Source: Parahaliea mediterranea (GTDB taxonomy: Bacteria; Pseudomonadota; Gammaproteobacteria; Pseudomonadales; Halieaceae). From it: DNA of 64,000 nucleotides. Shown here piece after piece: positions 19,517 through 27,794 of the stretch. A model generated the notes under the pieces. That model did not search any database. It was given only the letters and a program-made list of their open reading frames with translations, and was not told where the DNA came from. The stretch spans positions 496,001-560,000 of the forward strand of contig NZ_QEWO01000003.1 in NCBI RefSeq assembly GCF_003402235.1, written 5' to 3'. The translations under genes and the position numbers were made by a program. Positions within the stretch are counted from its first letter, which is position 1; each line of letters opens with the position of its first letter.

Positions 19517-20140
19517 ATGAAGCTCTACACCTACGACCCCGCCCCCAACCCCAAGCGCCTGCAGCTGTTCATCGACTACAAAGGCATTGAGGTCGAGACA
19601 GAACAGGTCGATTTGATGCAGCTGCAACAGATGAGCGAAGCCTTTGGTGCCGTGAACCCGGCGCGCACCGTGCCGGCGCTGGTGACCGACGACGGCCACC
19701 TGCTGACCGAGGTGATTGGCGCCTGCGTGTACCTGGAAGCGCTGTACCCCGAAAAGCCCCTGCTGGGCCAGAGCCCCATCGAGCGCGCCGAGGTGATCAG
19801 TTGGGACCACCGCATCTTCAACACCTGCCTGATGGCGGTGGCCGAAATCCTGCGCAACGCCAACCCCAACTTTGCCGGCCGCGCCCTGCCCGGGCCGCTG
19901 GAAATTGCCCAGATTCCCGCACTGGCCGAGCGCGGCCGCCTGCGTTTGGGGCCGTCCTTCCGCGCTGTGAATGCCGCGCTGGAGGGCAAACCCTTCCTGG
20001 TGGGCGACAGTGTGACCCTGGCGGATATCGACCTGCTGGTGTGCACCGAATTCGCCGGCTGGGTGAAAGAAAGCGTGCCCGAGGACTGCGCCAACATCCA
20101 CGCCTGGCTGCCCCGCGTGAAAGACGCCCTGGGGCAGTAA
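19517..20140 (+). CDS. Glutathione S-transferase family protein
   Basis: A 207-residue cytosolic GST: thioredoxin-like N-terminal domain (residues 1-80, with the glutathione-binding NPARTVPAL segment and its cis-Pro) and an all-helical C-terminal domain with the conserved GDSVTLADIDLLV N-capping box near residue 165. The start is the ATG after AAGAGGCCGCC. The substrate is unknown; the fold supports conjugation or peroxide-reducing activity. It stands alone between the cytochrome and the DUF3080-like gene. Confidence 0.88.
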   Translation: MKLYTYDPAPNPKRLQLFIDYKGIEVETEQVDLMQLQQMSEAFGAVNPARTVPALVTDDGHLLTEVIGACVYLEALYPEKPLLGQSPIERAEVISWDHRIFNTCLMAVAEILRNANPNFAGRALPGPLEIAQIPALAERGRLRLGPSFRAVNAALEGKPFLVGDSVTLADIDLLVCTEFAGWVKESVPEDCANIHAWLPRVKDALGQ

Positions 20141-20250
20141 GCACCGCGCGCAGCGGCGTCCAGGCACAAGGCGCGGCGGCCTACCCAAACGCTGCGTGCT
20201 TTGCGCGCTGTAGCCCTTGCCCGCAGGGCCACGGCCTTAAGATAAGCAGC

Positions 20251-21279
20251 ATGCACGCCCTACATCACGCCGCCAGACTCCTTGCGGCAGGCTCACTCGC
20301 CCTGCTGCTGGGGGCCTGCGCCCGTCCCGGGCCGGCGGGCCTGTTCGACGATTACCTGCTGCGCCTGGCGCGCACGCTGGACGTAGCACAGCCGTCCACA
20401 CAGCGCGCCACCCCGCCGCGCCAACCGGATCGCGCCGCGCTGCGCATCGAATTTGCCGGCAGCCAGCTGGATGCCCTGGACTTTCTCGCCCTGTCCGGCT
20501 GCGAGGTGCAAATCACCATCGGCAAGCGCAACAGCAGCCTGGGGCGCATGGCCAGCGCCTCCCAGCGCCTGCTGCTGGACCTGGAGTACCTGCGCCTGGC
20601 CCCGGCCTGCATTGCGGCCCAGCGCGGCAAGGACAATGCCGAACTGGCGGCCATTCTGCAAAGCGCACACGCCCAGAAACAGCGCCAGCTGCCGGGGCGC
20701 ATCTTCCTTGCCACCCTGGGCGGGCCCGAGTACCGCAACTTCTGGCGCCGCCCCGGCGAGTTGGCGGACTATCCCGGCAATACCTCCAGCGCTGTCATCA
20801 CCGCACTGGAGGCCATCAACGCCCTCAGCGTGCGCTGGCTCGGCGGCGACTACCGCGCCGACAACACCGAATTTGAGCTGTTGCTGAGTAAAGTGAACAA
20901 GGGCGACGGTGGCGCCCTGCTGGCGGCCCTGGCGATGCAATCCAGCTGGCTTGCCACGGCAGACGCCATGCTCGCCGACAAGGCCGCGCAGGGCCCCCTG
21001 TGCCGCGGCCCCATTCGCCCCACCGCCGCCGACATTCTGCCCAATGTGGTGGCCACCTACTTTGCCGGCGATATCCAGCGCTGGTCCGCCGCGCTCAACC
21101 AGCGCCAGTACGCCCTGCTGGCGCCCCTGCGCGCACTGGAAGCGCAGCTGGCGGGCGCCCAACCACCGGCTTACCAGCAGTGGCGCCAGGCGCGTGATGC
21201 GCGCATCGACACCTGGCACAGCGCCCCGCGCCGGCATGTTCAAGCGGTGCAGCAACTGCTGGCCCCCTGCCAGCAATAA
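20251..21279 (+). CDS. DUF3080-like lipoprotein
   Basis: A 342-residue predicted lipoprotein. The signal peptide ends in the lipobox LGAC (Cys at about residue 24), followed by FDDYLLRLARTLD, which resembles the start of the gammaproteobacterial DUF3080 family. The remainder is soluble and mostly helical, with scattered Trp and Arg-rich segments and Cys residues in SGCEVQI, PACIAA, GPLCRGP and APCQQ that may form disulfides. Function is unknown. It is likely anchored in the outer membrane's inner leaflet because Ala-Arg rather than Asp follows the Cys. Monocistronic by spacing. Confidence 0.6.
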   Translation: MHALHHAARLLAAGSLALLLGACARPGPAGLFDDYLLRLARTLDVAQPSTQRATPPRQPDRAALRIEFAGSQLDALDFLALSGCEVQITIGKRNSSLGRMASASQRLLLDLEYLRLAPACIAAQRGKDNAELAAILQSAHAQKQRQLPGRIFLATLGGPEYRNFWRRPGELADYPGNTSSAVITALEAINALSVRWLGGDYRADNTEFELLLSKVNKGDGGALLAALAMQSSWLATADAMLADKAAQGPLCRGPIRPTAADILPNVVATYFAGDIQRWSAALNQRQYALLAPLRALEAQLAGAQPPAYQQWRQARDARIDTWHSAPRRHVQAVQQLLAPCQQ

Positions 21280-21423
21280 AGCACCAATGCGCGCCCGCGC
21301 CCCGGTACAGTGGCCGCGCAAAGCGGCTATACTCATGCCCAGCTAACACGGCGCGCCAGCCCGCGTCGCTTGGCAGTTGCGGCCGCCGACGGCCGACTCA
21401 CCACACAGCCCAGGAGAAACACG

Positions 21424-22047
21424 ATGTTGCACACCGTTTATCGATCCAGCCGCGCGCTGGCTGTTATCGCCGCCGGCCTGCTGATGGCCGCCTGCGCCAG
21501 CAGCCCGCCCAAGCCCGACGTGGATTACAAACCCGGCTACAACTTCGATGCGGTAAAAACCATCGCCTTCTACGCGGGCTCTGGCCAGGTGAGCGGCGAC
21601 AACAAAATGCAGCTGAGCGACATCCAGGTCGACCGCGTGGACGACGCCCTGACCTTCGCCCTCAAGCAAAAAGGCTTTGAGGTGATTGAAGATGCCAGCC
21701 AGGCCGACATGCTGGTGAGCTGGCACCTGGTCACCCAGTTCAAGACCGATGTGCAAACCTACAACGACCCCGGCATGTACGGCCCCTACTACGGCTACAA
21801 CCGCTACGCCATGTACAACTGCTGGGCCTGCATGCCAGGCGGCACCGAGGTAGTCACCCGCAACTACACCGACGGCACCTTCATCCTGGACATGATCGAC
21901 CCGGCCCTGAAGAAATCCGTGTGGCGCAGCACCATCCAGTCCCGCATCAAAGACAAAGAGCAACTGCGCGACCAGAACGTGGTGAACGCCGCCGCCGTGA
22001 ACATCCTGGGCTCCTTCCCGCCCGGCAAAGTGACCGCCGGCCAGTAA
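21424..22047 (+). CDS. DUF4136 lipoprotein
   Basis: A 207-residue lipoprotein with a signal peptide and AAC lipobox, then the DUF4136 pattern: DYKPGYNFDAVKTIAF at about residues 36-51, a helix DRVDDALTFALKQKGF, the strand QADMLVSWHL, and a C-terminal FILDMIDPALKKSVW. This family is widespread in gammaproteobacterial envelopes with unknown function. A Tyr/Gly-rich insert (YGPYYGYNRYAMYNCWAC) sits in the middle and has two Cys. A second DUF4136 gene lies at 34,696. An AGGAG Shine-Dalgarno precedes the ATG at a suitable distance. Confidence 0.8.
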   Translation: MLHTVYRSSRALAVIAAGLLMAACASSPPKPDVDYKPGYNFDAVKTIAFYAGSGQVSGDNKMQLSDIQVDRVDDALTFALKQKGFEVIEDASQADMLVSWHLVTQFKTDVQTYNDPGMYGPYYGYNRYAMYNCWACMPGGTEVVTRNYTDGTFILDMIDPALKKSVWRSTIQSRIKDKEQLRDQNVVNAAAVNILGSFPPGKVTAGQ

Positions 22048-22071
22048 CACCGGCCGCAAAAAAACGCGCAC

Positions 22072-22104
22072 AAAAAAGCCCGCGGGAGGAGACTCGCCGC
22101 GGGC
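22072..22104 (-). terminator. Intrinsic terminator, minus strand
   Basis: On minus the sequence reads GCCCGCGG, a loop, CCGCGGGC, then TTTTTT. It lies about 80 bp beyond the stop of the glycine-zipper gene and is suited to end that transcript. Confidence 0.7.
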
Positions 22105-22154
22105 AGGACGGGGCCGGGGAAGATGGCCCCAAACTACAGACCTTGCTCGTTACT

Positions 22155-22186
22155 GGCCGCCCCGCATCCGGGGCGGCCGTGCTTTT
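22155..22186 (+). terminator. Intrinsic terminator, plus strand
   Basis: A perfect 10-bp stem (GGCCGCCCCG and its complement) with a 4-nt loop is followed by GTGCTTTTA on plus. It lies about 110 bp after the DUF4136 stop and abuts the end of the opposing gene, so the two convergent genes have separate terminators lying past one another. Confidence 0.55.
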
Positions 22187-22730
22187 ACCCCTTCTCTTTG
22201 TTGATCACCAGCTTGCCGTCTTCCACCGGAATGCTGTCGCCCGGATGATAGGCCATGCGCACGGTGTCGGTTTCGCCGTCCAGTTCATAGGTAACGTCGT
22301 AGCCACTGATCACCTCGCGGGAATCCACCACCGTTTCACAGCGGGTTTCCGTGGCGACATAGGTATCGCCGGCCTGCATCTGCTCCTGGGTCTTGTTGCC
22401 GGCATAGCCGCCAGCCGCGGCGCCGGCCACGGTGGCGATCTTCTTGCCGCTGCCGCCGCCTACCTGGTTACCCAGCACACCGCCAATGACCGCACCGGCC
22501 ACCGTACCCAGCACCTGATGCTGGTCCTTCACCGGGCGCTGGCGGGTCACCGCCACGTCCTTGCAGACCTCGCGGGGGTTATCCACGGTTTCACGCACCT
22601 CGGTCACCTCCAGCACCTCCGCCTCGCTGGCGCCACCGCCCCCTGGGAGCAGGCCAAAACTGGCCGCCACACCACCTGCAGTGGCAATCGTTACGCCCAA
22701 AATTGCACCGGTTAACAATGACTTATTCAT
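22185..22730 (-). CDS. Glycine-zipper 2TM (17-kDa antigen-like) envelope protein
   Basis: A 181-residue envelope protein. Residues 1-25 are a hydrophobic signal or anchor. The central glycine zipper (GTVAGAVIGGVLGNQVGGG then AGAAAGGYAGN, about residues 83-120) is the 2TM motif of the Rick_17kDa_Anti family, and soluble beta-rich arms follow with two Cys residues. Relatives are outer-membrane associated and involved in envelope integrity. The ATG at 22730 was chosen because GGAGGTAGACAGA precedes it; a frame extends nine codons further without support. Monocistronic. Confidence 0.85.
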   Translation of the reverse strand: MNKSLLTGAILGVTIATAGGVAASFGLLPGGGGASEAEVLEVTEVRETVDNPREVCKDVAVTRQRPVKDQHQVLGTVAGAVIGGVLGNQVGGGSGKKIATVAGAAAGGYAGNKTQEQMQAGDTYVATETRCETVVDSREVISGYDVTYELDGETDTVRMAYHPGDSIPVEDGKLVINKEKG

Positions 22731-23011
22731 TCTGTCTACCTCCATCGTCCATTGCACCCAGCTGCCCCTGAACCACCGGAGTGCAGCTGTTTCGCAGAAG
22801 CCTTGCGGCTCTGTTATGTCTTAGACGCCTCTGCCCGCCATGATATTCCTCAAACAAATACTATTTACTTATCTTTACAATCTTTTCTTATAACTGGATG
22901 GGCTATGCTCCCGGCTATACGCTCGGCCTTACCCCCGGCCGTGCCCCACGCACTGGGCCTGTGCCGGCGGCGGCGCTACAATCCACAGCCCCGAACCGCA
23001 AAGACCCCACT

Positions 23012-23560
23012 ATGTCCGGATCACTCAAAGACCAGCTACTGCAGGCGGGCCTGGCCGACGCCAAGCGGGCCAAGCAACTCGACAAAGAAAAGCGCAAAGC
23101 CAACCGGGTTGCCCGGCGCAGCGGCCAGGCACAGGAAGACGAAATCAAAACCGCCGCCCGCCAGGCCAAGGCCGAAAAGGCCCAGCGCGACCGCGAGCTG
23201 AACCAGCAGCTCAACGAAAAAGCCCAGCGCAAGGCCATCAACGCCCAGATCCGCCAGTTGATCGACACCAACCTGGTGGACCGCGCCGGCGGCGACATCA
23301 GCTTCCACTTCACCGACGGCAAGCAGGTGAAAAAGCTCTACGTCACCGCCATCCAGCAAAAACAGCTGGCCGCCGGCCGCCTGGCCATTGCCAAACAGGG
23401 CGACCAGTACCAGCTCATCCCGGGCGTTGTGGCCGACAAAATCGCCGAACGGGACGAAAGCCGCGTGATCCGCTGCCACCAAACCGACGCCGCCCAGCTC
23501 ACCGCAGAAGAGGAAGAGTGGTACAAGGACTACGAGATTCCTGACGATCTGATGTGGTAG
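23012..23560 (+). CDS. DUF2058 family protein (YaiL-like)
   Basis: A 182-residue cytoplasmic protein typical of gammaproteobacteria. The first 75 residues are an extremely charged Lys/Arg/Glu helix (MSGSLKDQLLQAGLADAKRA, later QAKAEKAQRDRELNQQ), probably coiled or nucleic-acid binding. A compact C-terminal domain follows with INAQIRQLIDTN, SFHFTDGK and the conserved acidic end WYKDYEIPDDLMW. Molecular function is unknown; homologues are annotated as nucleoprotein/polynucleotide-associated. The upstream 280-bp gap holds an AT-rich stretch at 22850-22895 that probably contains divergent promoters. Confidence 0.85.
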   Translation: MSGSLKDQLLQAGLADAKRAKQLDKEKRKANRVARRSGQAQEDEIKTAARQAKAEKAQRDRELNQQLNEKAQRKAINAQIRQLIDTNLVDRAGGDISFHFTDGKQVKKLYVTAIQQKQLAAGRLAIAKQGDQYQLIPGVVADKIAERDESRVIRCHQTDAAQLTAEEEEWYKDYEIPDDLMW

Positions 23561-23635
23561 TCCCGCGCACTGGCCATGCCCGGCCGCAACTGGTAGAACT
23601 GCTGCTTCGTGCCATCACAGCAATAAGGAAGCAGC

Positions 23636-24643
23636 ATGCGCGCAGTACGACTCCAGGCCCCCGGCGGCCTCGACAAGCTCATCCCCGGCGACATCGAACC
23701 CCGCGCTCCCGGCCCGGGTGAAATCCAGGTAGCGGTCAAGGCCAGCTCCCTCAACTTCCACGATTACGCCGTTGTGACCGGCATGATCCCCAGCGCCGAT
23801 GGCCGCATTCCCCTGTCTGACGGGGCCGGCACCGTGACCGCCGTAGGCGATGGCGTGAGCGAATTTGCCGTGGGCGACGGCGTGCTGAGCTACTTCTTCC
23901 CCCATTGGCCGGACGGCGGCCCCACCCGGGCACGACTCGGCGGCGTGCCCGGCGACAACGCAGACGGCTTTGCCAGCCAGACCGTCACCATGCCCGCCGG
24001 CGCCTTCAGCCGCATGCCCACCAACCTCAACTTTGCCGAGGCCGCCACCCTCGGCTGCGCCGGCCTGACCGCCTGGCGCGCAGTGATGGAAGAAACCCAC
24101 CTCAAGCCCGGCGACTGGGTGCTGGTGCAGGGCAGCGGCGGCGTCTCCCTCTTCGCCCTGCAACTGGCGCGCATGATCGGCTGCCGCGTCATCGCCACCT
24201 CCTCATCCGACGACAAGCTCGCACGGCTGGGCGAACTGGGCGCGCAAGCCCTCATCAACTACAAAACCACTCCCGGCTGGGGCAACAAAGTGCTGGAACT
24301 GACCGGCGGCCACGGCGCCGACCTCGTCGTGGAAGTGGGCGGCTCAGGCACCGTGGCACAGAGCGTGCGCGCCGTCGCCTTCGACGGCTGCATCAGCATG
24401 ATCGGCGTACTCACCGGCATCAGCGGCGAAGTGCCCACCGCCGAACTGTTCCAGAAAAACGCCCGCATCCACGGCATCACCGTGGGCAGCCAACAGCACC
24501 AGAGCGCCATGATCCAGGCCGTCGAGGCCAACGGCCTCAAGCCCGTCATCGACAGCCACTACCCCCTCGAAGAACTGGCCGACGCCTTCCGCCACCAGGA
24601 AAGCCAGCGCCACTTCGGCAAAATCTGTGTGGACATCGGCTAA
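23636..24643 (+). CDS. Zinc-independent MDR alcohol dehydrogenase / quinone oxidoreductase
   Basis: A 335-residue medium-chain dehydrogenase/reductase. GroES-like N-terminal domain (residues 1-120), Rossmann domain with the NAD(P) motif VQGSGGVSLFALQLA near residue 165, and the C-terminal closing region ending HFGKICVDIG. The structural-zinc Cys cluster of zinc ADHs is absent, as in NADPH:quinone reductases. It probably reduces quinones or enals in the cytoplasm with NAD(P)H. AAGGAAGC precedes the ATG. The downstream 260 bp hold hairpins and a tRNA. Confidence 0.85.
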   Translation: MRAVRLQAPGGLDKLIPGDIEPRAPGPGEIQVAVKASSLNFHDYAVVTGMIPSADGRIPLSDGAGTVTAVGDGVSEFAVGDGVLSYFFPHWPDGGPTRARLGGVPGDNADGFASQTVTMPAGAFSRMPTNLNFAEAATLGCAGLTAWRAVMEETHLKPGDWVLVQGSGGVSLFALQLARMIGCRVIATSSSDDKLARLGELGAQALINYKTTPGWGNKVLELTGGHGADLVVEVGGSGTVAQSVRAVAFDGCISMIGVLTGISGEVPTAELFQKNARIHGITVGSQQHQSAMIQAVEANGLKPVIDSHYPLEELADAFRHQESQRHFGKICVDIG

Positions 24644-24710
24644 ACCCAGCTGACAGGCGCGGCGATAGACTCAATGGGCGCGGTTCGGTATGATTCGCGT
24701 CCTTCCGCCC

Positions 24711-24889
24711 CACCCCGGGGTGCAAGCATCCACCCCTAGCTCAGCTGGGTGGGGCCGCTTCGAAACTGCGCAGCAGTTTCAGGCGGAACGACCGAAATCT
24801 ACGATTTCGGGCTGGCCCCCGAAGGGGGAGCGTTGGCAACGCTCTATCCACTGGCGGCTTGCAATAGTGCTGGGACGTGTGAAAACACG
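24711..24889 (+). repeat. Chain of short hairpins upstream of tRNA-Arg
   Basis: Consecutive inverted repeats with very short loops: CACCCCGGGGTG (24711-24722); CCACCC/GGGTGG (24730-24752); GAAACTGC-GCA-GCAGTTTC (24762-24780), extendable outward through CCGC/GCGG; CCGAAATC-TAC-GATTTCGG (24792-24810); CCCCC-GAA-GGGGG (24816-24828); GAGCGTT-GGC-AACGCTC (24828-24844); CGTGT-GAAA-ACACG (24876-24889). Four of them share a 5-8 bp stem and a 3-nt loop. The loop of the second hairpin contains TAGCTCAGCTGG, identical to the D-arm of the tRNA 175 bp downstream. No protein frame here looks real. Function is unknown. Confidence 0.8.
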
Positions 24890-24904
24890 GAAAACTTGTT
24901 CAGA

Positions 24905-24981
24905 CCGCCCGTAGCTCAGCTGGATAGAGCGTTGCCCTCCGGAGGCAAAGGTCAGAGGTTCGAATCCTCTCGGGCGGGCCA
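24905..24981 (+). tRNA. tRNA-Arg (anticodon CCG)
   Basis: A complete 77-nt cloverleaf. Acceptor CCGCCCG pairs with CGGGCGG, followed by a discriminator G and an encoded CCA. The D-arm is GCTC/GAGC; the anticodon stem TTGCC/GGCAA has loop CTCCGGA, giving anticodon CCG for codon CGG. The T-arm is AGAGG-TTCGAAT-CCTCT. CGG is a heavily used Arg codon in this GC-rich DNA. Confidence 0.97.
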
Positions 24982-25222
24982 TCTCGTTCGATGGCAGCCA
25001 GCAACCGAACGCTCGGCAAGCCCCAAGCCCCACCAAATAACTCCCCCGCGATCAGTTCTCGTTCAGCGACTTCCCCATCGCCAGCAGGTGTGGATCAACA
25101 GCGCCGAAAACGCCACCACACCCAATCCACACCTTTGCGACTGTCACAATAGCCAGCTAGGATGAGCCAGCGGAGCCGATACCACGCCCCGGCCAGACCG
25201 CGCATTCAATCAGGAGACTACG

Positions 25223-25813
25223 ATGTCCAAGCACGTTTCAACGTACAAAGCCGTTGCCCTGGGTGGCCTGTTGGGCCTGTCTACGTTGCTGGCTCCAACC
25301 ATGGCCAGTGCCGCGGATTATGCGTTCGACAAGGCGCACACGCAGATTCTGTTCCGCGTCAGCCATCTCGGCTTTTCCACGTCTACCGGCTTTTTCACTG
25401 ATTTTGATGGCAGCTTCAGCTACAACCCGGATGCGCCGGAGACCTCCAGTGTCACTGTGACGATTCCGGTCGACAGCCTGGAGATGCACGACGCTGAGTG
25501 GAACGAGCACCTGCGCGATGAAAAGTGGTTCAACGTCGCCAAGTACCCCGACATGACGTTCAAGAGCACCGCTGTCACCAAGACCGGGGAGAACACGCTG
25601 GAAATCACCGGTGATTTGACGTTGCTCGGCCAGACGCACCCGGTCACGCTGAAGACGGTGGTGAATAAGGTGGGCGACCAGATGGGTACGGCCAAGGCGG
25701 GCTTTAGTGTCAGCGCCACGATTGATCGCACGGCGTGGGGCATGACGACCTACGCTCCGGTGGTGGGTGCGGATATCGATATCATGATTGAGGTTGAGGG
25801 CGTTAAGCAGTAG
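25223..25813 (+). CDS. YceI family periplasmic protein
   Basis: A 196-residue secreted lipocalin-like protein. A Sec signal peptide (residues 1-29, cut near MASAADYAFD) is followed by the YceI barrel: FDKAHTQILFRVSHLGFS, then HLRDEKWFNVAKYPDMTFKS, then LEITGDLTLLGQTHPVTL, then SATIDRTAWGM. Family members bind isoprenoid quinones or polyprenyl chains in the periplasm. A CAGGAG Shine-Dalgarno precedes the ATG. The next gene, which carries a second YceI domain on a cytochrome b561, starts 19 bp downstream, so both are likely co-transcribed and may act with the quinone pool. Confidence 0.93.
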   Translation: MSKHVSTYKAVALGGLLGLSTLLAPTMASAADYAFDKAHTQILFRVSHLGFSTSTGFFTDFDGSFSYNPDAPETSSVTVTIPVDSLEMHDAEWNEHLRDEKWFNVAKYPDMTFKSTAVTKTGENTLEITGDLTLLGQTHPVTLKTVVNKVGDQMGTAKAGFSVSATIDRTAWGMTTYAPVVGADIDIMIEVEGVKQ

Positions 25814-25832
25814 ATGCTGCGCGCCATCACGC

Positions 25833-27086
25833 ATGGCCAGCGCTGAACCACCCCTTGGGCCCAGCCAATGGAGTGCAGCGGGCAAGCTGCTGCACTGGCT
25901 GTTTGCGGCGCTGATTCTGGCGGCCATTGTGCTTGCACTGGTCGCCGGGGAAATGCCGCTCTCGCCGACCAAGCTCAGGGTTTATATCTGGCACAAGTCG
26001 CTCGGCATTACGGTGCTGGCGCTGCTGCTGGCCCGTGTGGTGTGGCGGCTGCGGGCCACGGCGCCGCCGCAGCCGGCAGGACTTTCGTCTCTCAATGTCC
26101 GGCTGGCCGGCGCCGGGCATTTTGCGCTGTATGTGCTGATGCTGCTGATTCCCCTCAGCGGCTGGGTGCTGAATTCCACCGCTGATTTTCCGTTCCGCTG
26201 GTTTGGCATGTTCGCGGTGCCTTCACTCACCGGGCCGGATCGTGATTTGCAGCATGCGTTTGAAAGCGTTCACGGCACTCTGGCCTGGCTACTGATTGTG
26301 CTACTGATGGGGCATGTGGCAATGGCCATCGGGCACCACCTTCGCAGCCGGGACTTTCTGCAACGCATGGCGCCGACCAGCGGTTACGGCAGGGGCGCAC
26401 TCGCAATTGCTCTGGCCGGGGCACTGGGCGTTGGCGTGTACGCCTGGCGGCTGCCGGGCCAGCAAAGCCCCGCTGGCGAGGCGCCCTCCTCGGCGATGGC
26501 CGGTGGCGATGCCATTCAGGCCGCTGAAGCGAAAGAAGCGCCAGAAGCGGTGAGCGCTGCGCGGTCGTTGTCGTTGCCGTTGTCGAAAGCACCGCAATGG
26601 CCGATGGTGGCCACCGAGAGCCACTTGGGCTTTACCGCCACCTACGACAATGTCGCCTTTCAGGGGCACTTCCCCAGCTTTAAGGCAGACATCCGGTTTG
26701 ACCCGCAGAACCTGCCGGGCAGCCGGTTTGATGCGGCGATACCACTGGCCGGGGTCACTACCGGTAGCGATGAGCGGGACATGTCACTGCCGGGTGCGGA
26801 CTGGTTCCATGTCGATGAGTACCCCAATGCGCGCTATACCGCCGCCCGATTCAGTGCCGGCGGCGACGGATCATTTGTTGCCCACGGCACGCTGAACCTC
26901 AAGGGCGTTGAGCGGGCCGTAGCGCTGCAGTTTACGTGGCGGGAGGACGGCGATAATGCCAGGCTCAGCGGCCAGGCTGTGCTGGACCGGCGCCAGTTCA
27001 ACGTGGGCAGCGGTATGTGGGCCAACGACAGCACCGTCGGCTTTGAGGTGATTGTTCAGGTCGACCTGCAGCTTCGCGCACCCTGA
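25833..27086 (+). CDS. Cytochrome b561 - YceI fusion protein
   Basis: A 417-residue fusion. Residues 1-190 form a four-helix cytochrome b561 with haem-ligand His candidates in LLHWLFA, YIWHKSLG, GHFALYVLML and ESVHGTLAW. A low-complexity Ala/Glu/Ser linker (about 205-245) leads to a C-terminal YceI barrel (about 250-417) with ESHLGFTATYDNVAFQGHF, GADWFHVDEYPNARY and GTLNLKGVERAV. The protein would pass electrons from membrane quinol while binding a quinone-like or lipid molecule in the periplasm. It is 19 bp downstream of the free YceI gene. I chose the ATG at 25833 as the first Met of the cytochrome domain. Confidence 0.9.
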   Translation: MASAEPPLGPSQWSAAGKLLHWLFAALILAAIVLALVAGEMPLSPTKLRVYIWHKSLGITVLALLLARVVWRLRATAPPQPAGLSSLNVRLAGAGHFALYVLMLLIPLSGWVLNSTADFPFRWFGMFAVPSLTGPDRDLQHAFESVHGTLAWLLIVLLMGHVAMAIGHHLRSRDFLQRMAPTSGYGRGALAIALAGALGVGVYAWRLPGQQSPAGEAPSSAMAGGDAIQAAEAKEAPEAVSAARSLSLPLSKAPQWPMVATESHLGFTATYDNVAFQGHFPSFKADIRFDPQNLPGSRFDAAIPLAGVTTGSDERDMSLPGADWFHVDEYPNARYTAARFSAGGDGSFVAHGTLNLKGVERAVALQFTWREDGDNARLSGQAVLDRRQFNVGSGMWANDSTVGFEVIVQVDLQLRAP

Positions 27087-27190
27087 TACGCGGCTCAGGC
27101 CGCCGCCAGCCAGTGCGGCCACCCGTCACACCCCGCGCACTGTGCTATAAACCCTGCAACGCTCTGCAACCCTTTGTAAAGGCCAACCTC

Positions 27191-27754
27191 ATGCCCTCCA
27201 TGCCCCCTATTCAACTGGAAACCCCTCGCCTGCTGCTGCGCCCGCCCAGGCCAGAGGACTTCCCGCGTTTTGCTGAGTTTGCCGCCGACCCGATAACCAT
27301 GGAGCACCTGGGTGGTGTGCAGAGCGAGGCGGATGCCTGGCGCTCGTTTTGCACTTTGCTTGGCGCCTGGCACATGCTGCCGGCGGCCATGTTCTCGGTG
27401 ATAGAGAAGTCGTCCAACCAGTGGATTGGCCGCATTGGGCCGTGGACGCCCCTGCACTGGCCGGTGCGTGAGGTGGGCTGGGGCCTGCTGCGCTCGGCGG
27501 AGGGCAAGGGCTACGGGTTTGAGGCGGCGGTGGCCAGCATGGACTACGCCTTTGATGTGCTGGGCTGGACGCGGGTGGATCACCTGATTGCCGATGCCAA
27601 TGTGCGCTCGCAGGCGCTGGCGGAGCGGCTTGGGTCCCGCCCCGGGGAGGAGACGCGCATGCCCGGCTCGCTGGCGGCGCACCCGGTGCGGGCCTGGGGG
27701 CAGGATCGCGCCACCTGGCAGGCCGGCGCGGCTTTACGCGGGGCGCGCGATTAA
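27191..27754 (+). CDS. GNAT-family N-acetyltransferase (RimJ/RimL-like)
   Basis: A 187-residue acetyltransferase. The N-terminal LETPRLLLRPPRPEDFPRF is the hallmark of RimJ/RimL-type GNATs. The acetyl-CoA pyrophosphate-binding loop lies in EGKGYGFEAA near residues 103-112, and the C-terminal DANVRSQALAERLG is the conserved Asn-containing helix. Targets may be protein N-termini or small amines. An open frame extends upstream to 27113 but is not family-like. It is followed by the dioxygenase gene after 40 bp. Confidence 0.88.
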   Translation: MPSMPPIQLETPRLLLRPPRPEDFPRFAEFAADPITMEHLGGVQSEADAWRSFCTLLGAWHMLPAAMFSVIEKSSNQWIGRIGPWTPLHWPVREVGWGLLRSAEGKGYGFEAAVASMDYAFDVLGWTRVDHLIADANVRSQALAERLGSRPGEETRMPGSLAAHPVRAWGQDRATWQAGAALRGARD

Positions 27755-27794
27755 GTAGAACTGCCAGCTGGCCGCCAATAAAAGGACAATAACC

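Noticed and set aside
24749-25165. 138-codon frame including [20 protein letters not shown]
   Set aside because: This is the familiar false protein obtained by translating a tRNA-Arg gene; the same DNA folds into a complete cloverleaf.
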